A DNA stretch of 64,000 nt. It comes from Limnochordia bacterium (lineage in GTDB: Bacteria; Bacillota; Limnochordia; DUMW01). How positions within the stretch are numbered: position 1 is the first letter of the stretch; each line of letters starts with the position of its first letter. The notes beneath the pieces were generated by a model, which worked only from the letters and a program-made list of their open reading frames with translations, did not search any database and was not told the DNA's origin. Positions 51,160 through 60,098 of this stretch are shown piece by piece. The stretch is from the NCBI GenBank assembly GCA_023230925.1, contig JALNWK010000002.1, positions 1-64,000 of the forward strand, in the 5' to 3' direction. The translations under genes and the position numbers were made by a program.

Positions 51160-52082
51160 CGCTTTTCATCTTGTAACAGGCTCAAATACTGCGAAAGTCT
51201 CTCTTTTACATACTTTCCGACCATATTCACCATCTGGGACGCGTCGTTGTCCCGATAATAGCTGTCAAAGCAAGAATAGTATTTTCGCCTGTCGGCAAAC
51301 TTTACGTCGATGGGCGGGTAGCCCGCTTGCATCAGCATCAGGTTCAATATCAGCCGCCCGGTGCGCCCGTTGCCGTCGATGAAGGGATGGATTCCCTCAA
51401 AGCGCAAGTGAAACAGCGCCGCCGTTTCTATTGTATGTCGGTTGTCGCGGGACAAATCCGAAACTAGCCGTTCCATCTGAACCGAGACAAGGTAAGGCTC
51501 CGGAGGTTCGTGGTGCGCGCCCATAATGTTAACCGGAATTCTTCGATATACGCCCTTGTCCTTTGCCCTGTTTATCAGGACGAGGGAATGGATTTCGCGG
51601 ATAATCCTCTCCGTGATCGGGATCTTATCGCTGACGAGCGAAACCACATAAAGGAACGCGTCACGATGTCCCACCGCCTCCAGATGGTCCTTGAGCGGTT
51701 TTTTATCAATCGTCACGCCTTCCAGAACGAGCGCGGTTTCCTGAAGCGTGAGCGTGTTGCCCTCGATGGCATTTGAGTTATAGGTGAAGTCCACGAGAAA
51801 TTCGTCCTGCAAGCGTTTCAACTCCCCGCTTGTTAATGGACGACGACGGTCAAGCTCCGCCTTCATCCCGTCGACCGACGCGAAGAGCGCGGCGTACTGT
51901 TCCGGAATCTCCTTGCCTCGCAGGCGGCGCCCGTCGACGGGCTTTAATGTGTCCGCCGGGATGAGATAGGAACGTCCCTTCTGAATGACGCCCTCTATCC
52001 GTCCCTGTGCGCAAAGCACCCGAACGCGGCGGTCGGATATGCCCCATCGCTCAGACGCCTGTTTTACCGTAATGTATTGCAT
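51147..52082 (-). CDS. Fic family AMP-transferase with N-terminal HTH
   Basis: A 311-residue Fic protein. A MerR/excisionase-like helix-turn-helix comes first (VKQASERWGISDRRVRVLCA), then a Fic N-terminal domain with the inhibitory helix motif TYNSNAIEGNTLT, and the Fic core with HPFIDGNGRTGRLIL, the canonical H-x-F-x-x-G-N-G-R-x-x-R site. Such class II Fic proteins add AMP to target proteins and are self-inhibited; targets are unknown here. GGAGGTGAAGCG precedes the ATG. The gene is visibly richer in G and C than its neighbours (many GCG/CGG/CGC codons) and is bordered by a transposase remnant, suggesting horizontal gain. Confidence 0.9.
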   Translation of the reverse strand: MQYITVKQASERWGISDRRVRVLCAQGRIEGVIQKGRSYLIPADTLKPVDGRRLRGKEIPEQYAALFASVDGMKAELDRRRPLTSGELKRLQDEFLVDFTYNSNAIEGNTLTLQETALVLEGVTIDKKPLKDHLEAVGHRDAFLYVVSLVSDKIPITERIIREIHSLVLINRAKDKGVYRRIPVNIMGAHHEPPEPYLVSVQMERLVSDLSRDNRHTIETAALFHLRFEGIHPFIDGNGRTGRLILNLMLMQAGYPPIDVKFADRRKYYSCFDSYYRDNDASQMVNMVGKYVKERLSQYLSLLQDEKRPRA

Positions 52083-52121
52083 CGCTTCACCTCCACGGCC
52101 TTTTCCAATAGTATATCACGG

Positions 52122-52174
52122 TATCGGAATAATACCAATGGTATATTGGTTTTTAGAGACCTATTGTTCCGATA
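52122..52174. promoter_or_regulatory. Nested inverted repeats upstream of the Fic gene
   Basis: The outer arms TATCGGAATAAT (52122-52133) and ATTGTTCCGATA (52163-52174) match at 11 of 12 positions. Inside them ACCAAT (52134-52139) and ATTGGT (52145-52150) form a second, perfect dyad with a 5-base spacer. The position, 40-92 bases upstream of the Fic ATG, suits an operator for the HTH domain of the Fic protein itself. Confidence 0.5.
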
Positions 52175-53078
52175 GACGTTACTATTTAGAGGTGGATAGA
52201 GTAAGGCCTTGAGCCAGGGTGTCAAACAAGAATATAGAAGGGGCCAAGAGGAATTAGCCCGGGGTAATTCGCCAGGAACACGCTAGACTGCTTGAAATAT
52301 ATCCGTTAGTCAAAGGAAAAGAACATTACCGTTTGATGGTAGGTACGTACTTGGTGCCTGCCAATCGCTAGACCATGCGGAAGGAAGTTCTCGCCAAAAA
52401 AGCTTTCTAAGCATTCGCCCGATGTGTCATCGTACTAGACCCAGGATCCGCACCCATGTACTTATCTGCTTCCTTGCCTATTGCTTGGTCAAGCAATGTG
52501 AGATCTCGTTTCGCAGTAACGGTGAAACTCGGTAAGTAGAAACAATACTGAGAAGTTGGGACCAACTCTGCCTTAGTTAGGCGTAGCCTTTATGTGACGG
52601 GCTTTTCTTGGCAAGCCCGTTTATCATTACAGGGGGAACGTCCGCTATCATAGACAATAATGGACTAAATAGCGAAGAGCCAAAAAACTAGGCGATTTGC
52701 ACCCTTATTCAGCGGAATAAGGGTTTCAATCGACACCCTAGTCTCGGCTGAGTCTTCCCTGTCGTTCCTCGTACGCAGGAGGCTCTTAACCTAGTATAGA
52801 CGGCAGGTAAAGGCATTATGTGGGATACACAAGCCCTTTTTGTTGTCGAACTGCTGATATTCGGAATGGGTGCAGTCCCTTTTCTGCGCGGAATCAACAA
52901 TGCTTCTCGACGACTAGAGGCCAGAATATGGTCTGTCACGGTCTGCCCATCAGTGTTCCTCGGCCCCCCGATTATGAAGCGCAGGCAGCCTGAATCTTGA
53001 TTGCATACTCTACTATGTATGTAGTAAGCAAGACGAAGGGGACAGGGCAAAACAGGGAATGAAGGTAGATCGATTCTA
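52175..53078. other. 900-base interval with no supported gene
   Basis: Only short frames without ribosome-binding sites are present. One plus-strand frame (52818-53000) starts with a hydrophobic TM-like segment (LFVVELLIFGMGAVPFL) but is too short to judge. A hairpin ACGGGCTT/AAGCCCGT at 52597-52620 followed by TTTATC looks like an orphan terminator on the plus strand. Confidence 0.4.
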
Positions 53079-54125
53079 TCAACTAATCTGTGCCATCTTG
53101 ACGCACACCGGACGGGGTACTTCGAGGAACTGGCCGTTTGTCCTAAGTCTCCCTGTCCTTTGGTCTATGGCAAAGACTATGATGGTATCACTATCCTGAT
53201 TAGCCACCAAAAGCCAGCGACCGGTTGGATCAATCACAAAATTCCTGGGCGTCTTGCCCAAGGTTGTTTGGTGGTCCACATAGGCAAGTTTTCCCGTGTC
53301 CTGGTCGATCTGGTAGATCACTAGACTATCATGACCTCGATTGGACCCATATAGGATTCTGCCTGAGGGGTGCACATGTATGTCCGCGCCGGTATTTTCG
53401 GCATGTCCTGTTGGTACGGTTGAAACCGTCTGCACAGGTATTAGCTCATCCCAAGCGGTGCCGGGCCGAAAGACCGTTATTGTGGCATCGAGTTCATTAA
53501 TCACGTAGGCAAACAGGCCCTGCGGATGGAATGTGATATGCCGCGGTCCTGCTTGGGGCTGTACTTCAGCGAAGCCCGCCCGATGGAGTCCTGCTTCCTT
53601 GTTGTAAATGAAGATCCTATCTGTCCCAAGGTCGGGCACTAACAAATATGTGTTGGTGGGATCCGTTACGATTGAATGGGGGTGGGGACCCTCCTGCCTG
53701 TGCGGATGAACACTGGATCCTTCATGTCTGATGATGGTAAGTGCCTGTCCTATGCTTCCATCTCCAAGGATGGGGAACATGATTACACTACCGCCTGTAT
53801 AGTTAGCCACAAACAAGTATTCCCCTGTGCCATCAATACTCACGTAACAGGGAGCTGCTCCCTGGGTGCACTCCTTGTTCAAAAGCGTAAGCAATCCGGT
53901 GCGCGGATCAATAGAGTAGGATGAGACCGCGGCCTCAGACTCTGGGAGCTCATTGACCGCATAAAGGTAACCCCTCCCAGGATGAATTGCAAGATAGGAG
54001 GGGTTCATACTGCCGGAGGCGGTTCCTAATGAACGTAGGGTGCCCTTTAGGAGATCAAACTGGCAGATATAAATCAGCGAGGTATACGTTCCAACATAGA
54101 CGTAGTAGGGTTGGGGACTGGTCAT
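53079..54125 (-). CDS. Lactonase family seven-bladed beta-propeller protein
   Basis: A 348-residue protein of the 6-phosphogluconolactonase/YkgB (PF10282-type) family. Blade repeats are visible: YVGTYTSLIYICQFD, HPGRGYLYAVNE, STYDPRTG-like SIDPRTGLLTLL, GPHPHSIVTDPTNTYLLVPD, HVHPSGRILYGSNRG, DPTGRWLLVANQ. AAAAGGAGGCGG precedes the ATG at 54125. No signal peptide. The reaction, perhaps hydrolysis of a sugar lactone, is unproven for many members. It is separated from rpmF by that gene's terminator, so it belongs to the accessory island. Confidence 0.85.
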   Translation of the reverse strand: MTSPQPYYVYVGTYTSLIYICQFDLLKGTLRSLGTASGSMNPSYLAIHPGRGYLYAVNELPESEAAVSSYSIDPRTGLLTLLNKECTQGAAPCYVSIDGTGEYLFVANYTGGSVIMFPILGDGSIGQALTIIRHEGSSVHPHRQEGPHPHSIVTDPTNTYLLVPDLGTDRIFIYNKEAGLHRAGFAEVQPQAGPRHITFHPQGLFAYVINELDATITVFRPGTAWDELIPVQTVSTVPTGHAENTGADIHVHPSGRILYGSNRGHDSLVIYQIDQDTGKLAYVDHQTTLGKTPRNFVIDPTGRWLLVANQDSDTIIVFAIDQRTGRLRTNGQFLEVPRPVCVKMAQIS

Positions 54126-54171
54126 GCTTCCGCCTCCTTTTCCTCAGGAAAGCTTACCACTAGAGCTACGG

Positions 54172-54200
54172 AAAGAAAAAGGAGGCCCCAGGGCCTTCCT
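54172..54200 (-). terminator. Terminator of the yceD-rpmF operon
   Basis: On the minus strand GGAAGGCCC and GGGCCTCC form a stem with one bulge, followed by TTTTTCTTTCC. It ends the rpmF transcript before the lactonase gene. Confidence 0.8.
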
Positions 54201-54222
54201 TTATCTTTCTTGTTTAAAGCTA

Positions 54223-54405
54223 TTACTCCGCTTTAATTGTGATAACCTGTCTCCCCTTGTATGTTCCACAGTTTGGACAAGCCCGATGCGGCAATCGCGG
54301 CTCATGGCATTGGGGACACTCCACTAGGTTTGGAGTTTTGGTCCGAACGGAATTTCTTCTTGTACGCACCCTAGCTTTTGAATGTCTTCTTTTTGGTAGT
54401 GCCAT
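54223..54405 (-). CDS. rpmF: 50S ribosomal protein L32
   Basis: A 60-residue zinc-type L32: PKRRHSKARVRTRRN N-terminus, CPQC and CPNCGTYKGRQV knuckles. It follows yceD by about 30 bases, the usual pair. In most Firmicutes fapR/plsX follow directly; here about 5.6 kb of other sequence intervenes. Confidence 0.97.
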   Translation of the reverse strand: MALPKRRHSKARVRTRRNSVRTKTPNLVECPQCHEPRLPHRACPNCGTYKGRQVITIKAE

Positions 54406-54436
54406 ATTATACCCCTTCCGGGTTTCCCACCTTTCT

Positions 54437-54982
54437 TTACTCTTCCTCTTTCATCTTCTCCAGCAATTCGCCCAGTACAGCGAATCGGGGATTGAAATCA
54501 TCGATCTTGCACTGGCAATCACCCTGATTCAAGTCCTGGCCGCATACCCGGCAAATACCCCGACACTCGGGGGAACAGACCGTTTTGATCGGCATAGCCA
54601 AAACCAGGTATTCCCTAACCATTTCGCCAAGATCAATGGTATTTCCTGTAAAGACATAGCCATCATCATCTTCGGGCTGCACATCCTCTGTCTCTTCATC
54701 GGTGACTAATCCCACCGGCCGCCGATGAAACTCCTCAAGGACTTTTGAGTTAATCGGTAATACAAAATCCCGAAGACACCGATGACAGTTTACAGGAACA
54801 CTTGCGGATACCCTCCCGGAAAACACAATGCTTTTGCCCGCATTCGTAAGAGTCCCAAGAAGGTATACATCAACTGACTTTGCATTGCCATCTACGATGA
54901 AGGATGCAGGAATGTTGGCCCTTTGGTCAACTTCAAGCTGAGCACCCCGCTCATGTAAGATGGGTGCAACATTAATCCTCAA
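54437..54982 (-). CDS. yceD: YceD (DUF177) family protein
   Basis: A protein of about 181 residues of the DUF177 family, linked to 23S rRNA accumulation in plants and E. coli. The start LRINVAPILHERGAQ is preceded by GGAAGG at 9 bases from a TTG at 54982, preferred over the ATG at 55075. The middle has a CHRCLRDF pair and the C-terminus a CSPECRGICRVCGQDLNQG zinc-like cluster, typical of the Gram-positive form. Confidence 0.9.
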   Translation of the reverse strand: MRINVAPILHERGAQLEVDQRANIPASFIVDGNAKSVDVYLLGTLTNAGKSIVFSGRVSASVPVNCHRCLRDFVLPINSKVLEEFHRRPVGLVTDEETEDVQPEDDDGYVFTGNTIDLGEMVREYLVLAMPIKTVCSPECRGICRVCGQDLNQGDCQCKIDDFNPRFAVLGELLEKMKEEE

Positions 54983-55129
54983 ATCTGTCACCCTTCCTTG
55001 ATCATGCTCATCTTTAAGATGGATCCGCAAATTGCACATCCAAGCTATTATAGCAATATCAAAGTCCAGGAGCAACCCTGCAAAAACAGCACTCCCATTA
55101 TACTATTACCGAAATACCCAGGCAAGTCC

Positions 55130-55969
55130 CTACATTCCATAACCGCAGGCAGCAAGGACCGCCTGCTGAAAGGCCTCATCGATTTCGCCTGTGGCGTGGG
55201 ATTTGCTACCAAGAAAATGCAAGCAGAGATGACCGGCAAATCCATTATCGTAAATCGAGTAACTACCTCGGGGGTAGCCCGAGAAACTCGCCGCGTACCG
55301 TTGCCCATCGATCAAAGCCCAAGCCGGCCGGGGAACGTCCTCTAGATGCTCATCGTAAATATTGAGCAAGGTCTGGGTATCTTCTTTGGTCATCGGCTCA
55401 GCATCAATGTGAAAATACCCGTGATAACGAATCAAATTAATTGAAAGCTGGGTCTTCACATCCACGATGGTAAACTGACTCTGATTAGCAATCAACGGCT
55501 CGATCTCAGAAAAGGAAGCTAAGAGCACATCACTGCTGGTCACCGGAACATCAACTGGAATCACAAGTTCCTGACCAATGCGAATAAGTGCTGGATTGCG
55601 TAGCCCATTTAGTTCCGCAAGAATGGTGATACTAACCCCATACATCCGGGAAATATCCCAAAGGCTTTCCTTGTCTTTCACCGTGTGAAAGACAGCCTGT
55701 CCCGGGGTAGCTAGGGTCCGCAGTAAGGATCTAGTCTGCTCATTTACCCCTCCGGTAACTTGCAGACCACGCTCCAATTGAAAGCTTTCGATAGCCTGGC
55801 AGGTCCGCTCATCCAAAGACCCATTGGGAACCCCATCTAAGTAGCCGAGCGTGATTAACCAGTGTTGAATCAACACATGCTCAGCATAAAGAGCTGCCTC
55901 CTGCCCATGGACAGGTAGTGTATATGCTGTAAGGAGCACAATCAGTAAAGCTAGAGCTTGTCGCCGCAT
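55130..55969 (-). CDS. Secreted peptidoglycan-binding/LysM protein
   Basis: A 279-residue exported protein: signal peptide (LALLIVLLTAYTLPVHG), a PG_binding_1 domain (HWLITLGYLDGVPNGSLDER to FQLERGLQVTGGV), a LysM domain (FHTVKDKESLWDISRMYGVS to RIGQELVIP), then a C-terminal domain of about 120 residues with WALIDGQRYAASFSGYPRGS and GFAGHLCLHFLGSKSHATGE. The conserved His/Cys pattern of that last domain, shared with some sporulation-related wall proteins as I recall, hints at catalysis but no known hydrolase motif was identified. It follows the patatin gene on the same strand. Confidence 0.75.
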   Translation of the reverse strand: MRRQALALLIVLLTAYTLPVHGQEAALYAEHVLIQHWLITLGYLDGVPNGSLDERTCQAIESFQLERGLQVTGGVNEQTRSLLRTLATPGQAVFHTVKDKESLWDISRMYGVSITILAELNGLRNPALIRIGQELVIPVDVPVTSSDVLLASFSEIEPLIANQSQFTIVDVKTQLSINLIRYHGYFHIDAEPMTKEDTQTLLNIYDEHLEDVPRPAWALIDGQRYAASFSGYPRGSYSIYDNGFAGHLCLHFLGSKSHATGEIDEAFQQAVLAACGYGM

Positions 55970-55979
55970 TGCCTACCTC

Positions 55980-56771
55980 CTAGGAAATCCCCAGCAACCT
56001 CTTAATGTCGGACAATGCTTGCAGGGTAGCCTGTCTACCTGCTTCTATGGCTTCCTCTGCCCTTTCTAGTTCTGCCGAACCAATATCCCATACTGGCGGT
56101 AACAGGATAATGTCCGCTGGGTTCTCCTTGATTTGGAACAATTCCTTCCCCATGATATCCGTTGTCTGGGCAATAATTTCGATGACATTTCCTACTGGGT
56201 TCTTCGATACTAGGTCCCGAAAGGTTGCCGTGACATTAACCCCGACAACTACATCAGCACCCATCTGTCGTACTACACCCGATGGTAAGCGTTCTAAAAC
56301 CGCTCCATCGACTAAAAGCGCATCATCTATCCGATGGGGACCAAAAACACCAGGAATAGAAATGCTCGCCCTTACCGCGTCGGCGGCATTTCCTTCCTTT
56401 AGAATCACTAGCTCACCGGTTTCAATATTGGTAGCTACCACCTGGGTAGGAATATCTAGATCCTCTAGGTTCTTTTGCTTCGTCAAGAGTCGAAGAAGAC
56501 TATAAATCCGCTCTCCTCGGATGAATCCTTGACGGGGCACCCGAATATCTAGGAGTTGATCGAGCCGCATATTACAAGCAAGCTCCCCTAACATGTGGGT
56601 CTCGGCCCCGGCAGCATAGATCACGCCAATTACGGCTCCCATACTACAACCGGCAATGTAGTCAATGGGTACCTCATGCTCCACCAAAACTTGTAGTACA
56701 CCAATATGGGCAAGTCCTCGGGATGAACCAGCCCCTAAGGCTATACCTAGTTTCTTTCGTTTATCTCCCAT
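55980..56771 (-). CDS. Patatin-like phospholipase (YlbK/RssA family)
   Basis: A 263-residue serine hydrolase with the patatin catalytic dyad: nucleophile in IAGCSMGAVIG (G-x-S-x-G), oxyanion loop LGAGSSRGLAHIGVL, and the catalytic Asp in LLVDGAVLERLPS. It resembles Bacillus YlbK, encoded beside ylbJ; here ylbJ lies divergently 230 bases away. The substrate is unknown, presumably a membrane lipid. No secretion signal. Confidence 0.88.
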   Translation of the reverse strand: MGDKRKKLGIALGAGSSRGLAHIGVLQVLVEHEVPIDYIAGCSMGAVIGVIYAAGAETHMLGELACNMRLDQLLDIRVPRQGFIRGERIYSLLRLLTKQKNLEDLDIPTQVVATNIETGELVILKEGNAADAVRASISIPGVFGPHRIDDALLVDGAVLERLPSGVVRQMGADVVVGVNVTATFRDLVSKNPVGNVIEIIAQTTDIMGKELFQIKENPADIILLPPVWDIGSAELERAEEAIEAGRQATLQALSDIKRLLGIS

Positions 56772-57004
56772 ATGATACCTTACGCCCCCTGATTATGGGT
56801 AAACCCCTTGGCAACGTCTGCCTTATTGCTTGCCCTTGCTAACTTACAATGATACTTTTCCCTAACCTGCTGAGTACGCCCTGCCCGAGGGAAGGAGCGT
56901 TTTCGTATCCCAGAGACTCCAAAACCATGCATAATTCACTAGTCACCATAATATTAATCTAGCAGTACGGCCAAGTATCATCAAGCAATAAGGGAGCAGT
57001 TTCC

Positions 57005-58249
57005 ATGAAACCTCTGCGTAAGAAAAAGGCAACCGCTTATTTCATGGCCTTAATCGCCATCGTCCTCACCATCTCTGTGGTACGCTATCCTGAGGACGCC
57101 TTCCAAGCATCATTATACGGACTTGATCTTTGGTTTAAGGTGGTTTTGCCCGCTCTGCTTCCTTTCTTTGCCCTAGCGGAAATCTTAATGGGACTAGGTG
57201 TAGTTCATTTCATGGGCGCGCTCCTAGAACCCTTAATGCGTCCCCTCTTTGCTATCCCAGGAACCGGCGGATTTGCGCTTGCCATGGGTCTTGCCTCTGG
57301 ATATCCCATTGGTGCGAAGATCACTGGTCGTCTGAGAAGGGAAAATCTGTGCTCCCAAGCCGAAGCAGAGCGTCTTGTTGCCTTTGCAAACACAGCAGAT
57401 CCATTGTTCATCATCGGTGCCGTCGCCGTGGGCATGTTCGGCATGCCTCAACTTGGTGCTATACTAGCACTTTCCCATTATCTTTCCGTGATTATGCTTG
57501 GTTTTATTATGCGTTTCCATGGCCCCAAATCCGATAGAACCTCCGAGGCACGACCTAAGGAGAATATTTTATCCCGCGCCCTGCGGGAACTGTATCGGGC
57601 CAGAGCCGCCGATGGACGAACCTTTGGACACTTACTCAGTGATTCCATCAAGGATGCCTTCTCTTCCCTATTCTTCGTCGGTGGATGCATTATCATGTTT
57701 TCGGTGCTGATCCGTATTCTCACCCTAGCAGGAATAACTGACCTTCTGGCCTCTGTTTTTGCTGTCATTCTTCGTCCTTTTGGTATAAATAAAACCATTA
57801 TTCCAGCTCTAATCAGCGGTTCCTTTGAAATAACCATCGGCTCAGAGATGGCTAGTCATGCCGCAGCTCCCCTTATTGAAAGGATCATCGCCGCCAGTGC
57901 AATCATTGCCTGGAGTGGCTTTTCCGTCCATGCCCAAGTAGCAAGCATGGTCTACGGAACCGATATTCGCATCTTTCCTTATATGCTTGCCCGAGCACTA
58001 CATAGTATCCTGGCTGTCATTACCACCATGTTCCTGTTGGGCCCAGGCGTTCCCCTAGTCTCCAGATTGCTCACCGTACCCACTATGGTTCAGGACACCA
58101 GCTCGATTCACAGTCCTCTATCGAGGTTCCTCACAGCCACGCTAAATGCCAGCTGGTTTCTGGTAATCCCCTTAGGGCTATTACTAGGGGGCATATTGGT
58201 AAGAAGCATCAAATTAATTTGGTTTCGGATCAGGATGCCGAGGGACTAG
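57005..58249 (+). CDS. ylbJ: Sporulation integral membrane protein YlbJ
   Basis: A 414-residue protein with about ten membrane helices. PALLPFFALAEILMGLGVVH, ALAMGLASGYPIGAKITGRL and FANTADPLFIIGAVAVGMFG are typical of YlbJ/SpoVV, a transporter of the nucleoside-recognition (Gate) superfamily that carries dipicolinic acid into the forespore's surroundings in Bacillus. It is monocistronic on the plus strand in an otherwise minus-strand region. Its end overlaps a convergent gene by 20 bases. Confidence 0.92.
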   Translation: MKPLRKKKATAYFMALIAIVLTISVVRYPEDAFQASLYGLDLWFKVVLPALLPFFALAEILMGLGVVHFMGALLEPLMRPLFAIPGTGGFALAMGLASGYPIGAKITGRLRRENLCSQAEAERLVAFANTADPLFIIGAVAVGMFGMPQLGAILALSHYLSVIMLGFIMRFHGPKSDRTSEARPKENILSRALRELYRARAADGRTFGHLLSDSIKDAFSSLFFVGGCIIMFSVLIRILTLAGITDLLASVFAVILRPFGINKTIIPALISGSFEITIGSEMASHAAAPLIERIIAASAIIAWSGFSVHAQVASMVYGTDIRIFPYMLARALHSILAVITTMFLLGPGVPLVSRLLTVPTMVQDTSSIHSPLSRFLTATLNASWFLVIPLGLLLGGILVRSIKLIWFRIRMPRD

Positions 58250-58712
58250 CTTGCTTTGGCTTAGCCTTTGCCAACTCCCTTTGACCCCGTTCTACAACAT
58301 CCATCGTCTTTTTCAAAGCTTCGTGTAAATTGGATAGAACCGATGCCGCATACTCATCCGCGCCTTTACGGATCTCCTCGGCCTTTCGTTCCGCCTCGAG
58401 TCTAATTTTCTCAGCCTCCTGCTGGGCCCGTTTGTGGATTTCCGTCTCCAGGACCAGTTTTTCTGCCTCCTGCTTCGCCCGGGTAATGATCTCATCTGCT
58501 TCGCTGCGTACTTGTTGATTCATCTTCTTCTCTGTCCTTGCCATTTGCTGAACCTGCTTAACTTCCTTCGGCAGACTAAGCCGCAATCGATCAATGAGTT
58601 CCCGTAGCTCCTTCTGATCAATTAGTACCAGGTCAGTCATCGGCACATGTTTCGCCCCACTACACAGGTTATCCAGTCGATCCAGCAGAATGAAAAGCTC
58701 TACTTGGCTCAT
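58230..58712 (-). CDS. Coiled-coil protein next to coaD
   Basis: A 160-residue soluble protein. An N-terminal globular part (VELFILLDRLDNLCSGAKHV) is followed by a long charged coiled coil rich in A-E-K-I-R heptads (EADEIITRAKQEAEKLVLET, KIRLEAERKAEEIRKGADEY) like DivIVA-type and F0-b-type proteins. Similar genes accompany coaD/rsmD in clostridia. Its start overlaps coaD by 4 bases. A septum-placement or scaffold role is possible but unproven. Confidence 0.75.
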   Translation of the reverse strand: MSQVELFILLDRLDNLCSGAKHVPMTDLVLIDQKELRELIDRLRLSLPKEVKQVQQMARTEKKMNQQVRSEADEIITRAKQEAEKLVLETEIHKRAQQEAEKIRLEAERKAEEIRKGADEYAASVLSNLHEALKKTMDVVERGQRELAKAKPKQASPSAS

Positions 58713-59215
58713 AGTTGGCGGCTCCTCTCTAGATTACGTTCTTGCAACCTCGCCTGTAATGCTACCGCGACGAAACCAGGAACCCATTTAGAGACATCAC
58801 CACCGTAACTAGCCACTTCACGAACAATACTAGACGATAGAAAAGCATACTCCCCACTAGTCATCATGAAAATAGTCTCCACATCAGGGTTCAGGTTTCG
58901 GTTCATCGAGGCCATCTTAAACTCGGATTCAAAATCGGATACAGCCCGCAATCCCCGTACCATGGCCACCGCTTTGCGCTGCCGGGCATAATCTACTAAA
59001 AGGCCTTCAAAGTACTCGCATACAGTATTTTCCAGATCGGCCGTGGCCCTTCTTAGAAAGTCAAGTCGCTCCTCAACTGTAAACAGGGGGTTTTTCGTCG
59101 GGTTGTTCAATACGGTAACATAAACCCGGTCGAAAATCCTGGTCGCACGCTTGATCACATCTAGGTGCCCGTACGTTACCGGATCGAAACTACCGGGACA
59201 TATTGCCACTCTCAT
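58709..59215 (-). CDS. coaD: Phosphopantetheine adenylyltransferase
   Basis: PPAT, the penultimate step of coenzyme A synthesis. The nucleotidyl-transferase start ICPGSFDPVTYGHLDVIKRA contains the T/H-x-G-H motif and the C-terminal ISSSIVRE-like SSSIVREVASYGGDV is present. GAGGAG precedes the ATG at 59215; the longer frame (59260) lies inside rsmD. About 168 residues, overlapping rsmD by 26 bases. Confidence 0.95.
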   Translation of the reverse strand: MRVAICPGSFDPVTYGHLDVIKRATRIFDRVYVTVLNNPTKNPLFTVEERLDFLRRATADLENTVCEYFEGLLVDYARQRKAVAMVRGLRAVSDFESEFKMASMNRNLNPDVETIFMMTSGEYAFLSSSIVREVASYGGDVSKWVPGFVAVALQARLQERNLERSRQL

Positions 59216-59762
59216 TTTGCTTCTCCTCTTTTCTGAAAACCGATACCTCAATGGAACCATAGCGCCTTTGGCGTATTAATGATAGGCCACTGAGAGCTTG
59301 CGGAGGGCTCTCCTTCAGACTATGTTCAATGATGCAAAATCCTTGGTCCTTTAGGATACCACTTGTCTCTACCAGGTCTAGCAAAGGGCCCACAAATCCA
59401 CAATCGAAGGGCGGATCAGCAAATACAAGATCAAAATCCATCAGCTTGGGGACGTGACTCCAGACATCTCCGACTAACACTTCTGCCCGATCTTCTAGGC
59501 CGAACATTTGTACATTGGCCCTGATCCCCGAAGCAGTCCTTTTGGATTTCTCGACAAAGACCACTTTTTTTGCTCCCCGGCTTAAAGCCTCTATTCCTAT
59601 GGCCCCGGAACCTGCAAATAGATCAAGGAAATAGGCCCCTTGGATAAACGGGGCGATGATATTAAAGATGGACTCCCGCACCCGGTCAGTGGTCGGTCTT
59701 GTTGCCGTACCTTTGGGGGCTTTTAGCACCCGCCCCCTTAAGGACCCGCCGATAATTCTCAA
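59190..59762 (-). CDS. rsmD: 16S rRNA (guanine-966-N2)-methyltransferase
   Basis: RsmD methylates G966 of 16S rRNA. RIIGGSLRGRVLKAPKG, TRPTTDRVRESIFNII, the SAM loop FLDLFAGSGAIGIEALSRGA and the catalytic FADPPFDCG are present. 190 residues with a TTG start. Order rsmD-coaD is the norm; recG, often upstream, is absent here. Confidence 0.94.
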   Translation of the reverse strand: MRIIGGSLRGRVLKAPKGTATRPTTDRVRESIFNIIAPFIQGAYFLDLFAGSGAIGIEALSRGAKKVVFVEKSKRTASGIRANVQMFGLEDRAEVLVGDVWSHVPKLMDFDLVFADPPFDCGFVGPLLDLVETSGILKDQGFCIIEHSLKESPPQALSGLSLIRQRRYGSIEVSVFRKEEKQNESGNMSR

Positions 59763-60098
59763 TAAAGGGCACCGAGATTGTGTGTAAAGCAGAGCACACC
59801 CTCGGCTTCCCTCCTTTCAGTCTGGAACAATTAGGAGGTTAGACCACCCATGGACAAGCTAACCTAGTCTGTAATATGGGTTGTCCTAATCAGGATCACT
59901 TAGACTAAACCCCGCTTAATGTCGATAATTTCCAAGCCCCACCATGCATATTATTAACATGTCCACTACATACTATGAAATGGAAAGAGGCAAAACCCTC
60001 CCCAGAAATTGGAAGTACCATTGCCTTAGTCTCAAGGCAACAGTCCTTCCTCCGGTTTCTCCTCTCCCACAGGCGGCGGATCAATCCGCCGCTTTCAT
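59763..60098. other. Intergenic region between rsmD and degV
   Basis: About 335 bases with no supported gene. A GCGGCGGATCAATCCGCCGC palindrome at about 60072-60092, just after the degV stop, is probably a transcription end signal, though its T-tract is weak. A TTGCCTT/AAGGCAA hairpin lies at 60021-60040. Confidence 0.5.

Noticed and set aside
52818..53000. Plus-strand 60-residue frame with a hydrophobic start
   Set aside because: Too short, and the sequence after the first helix loses coding character.
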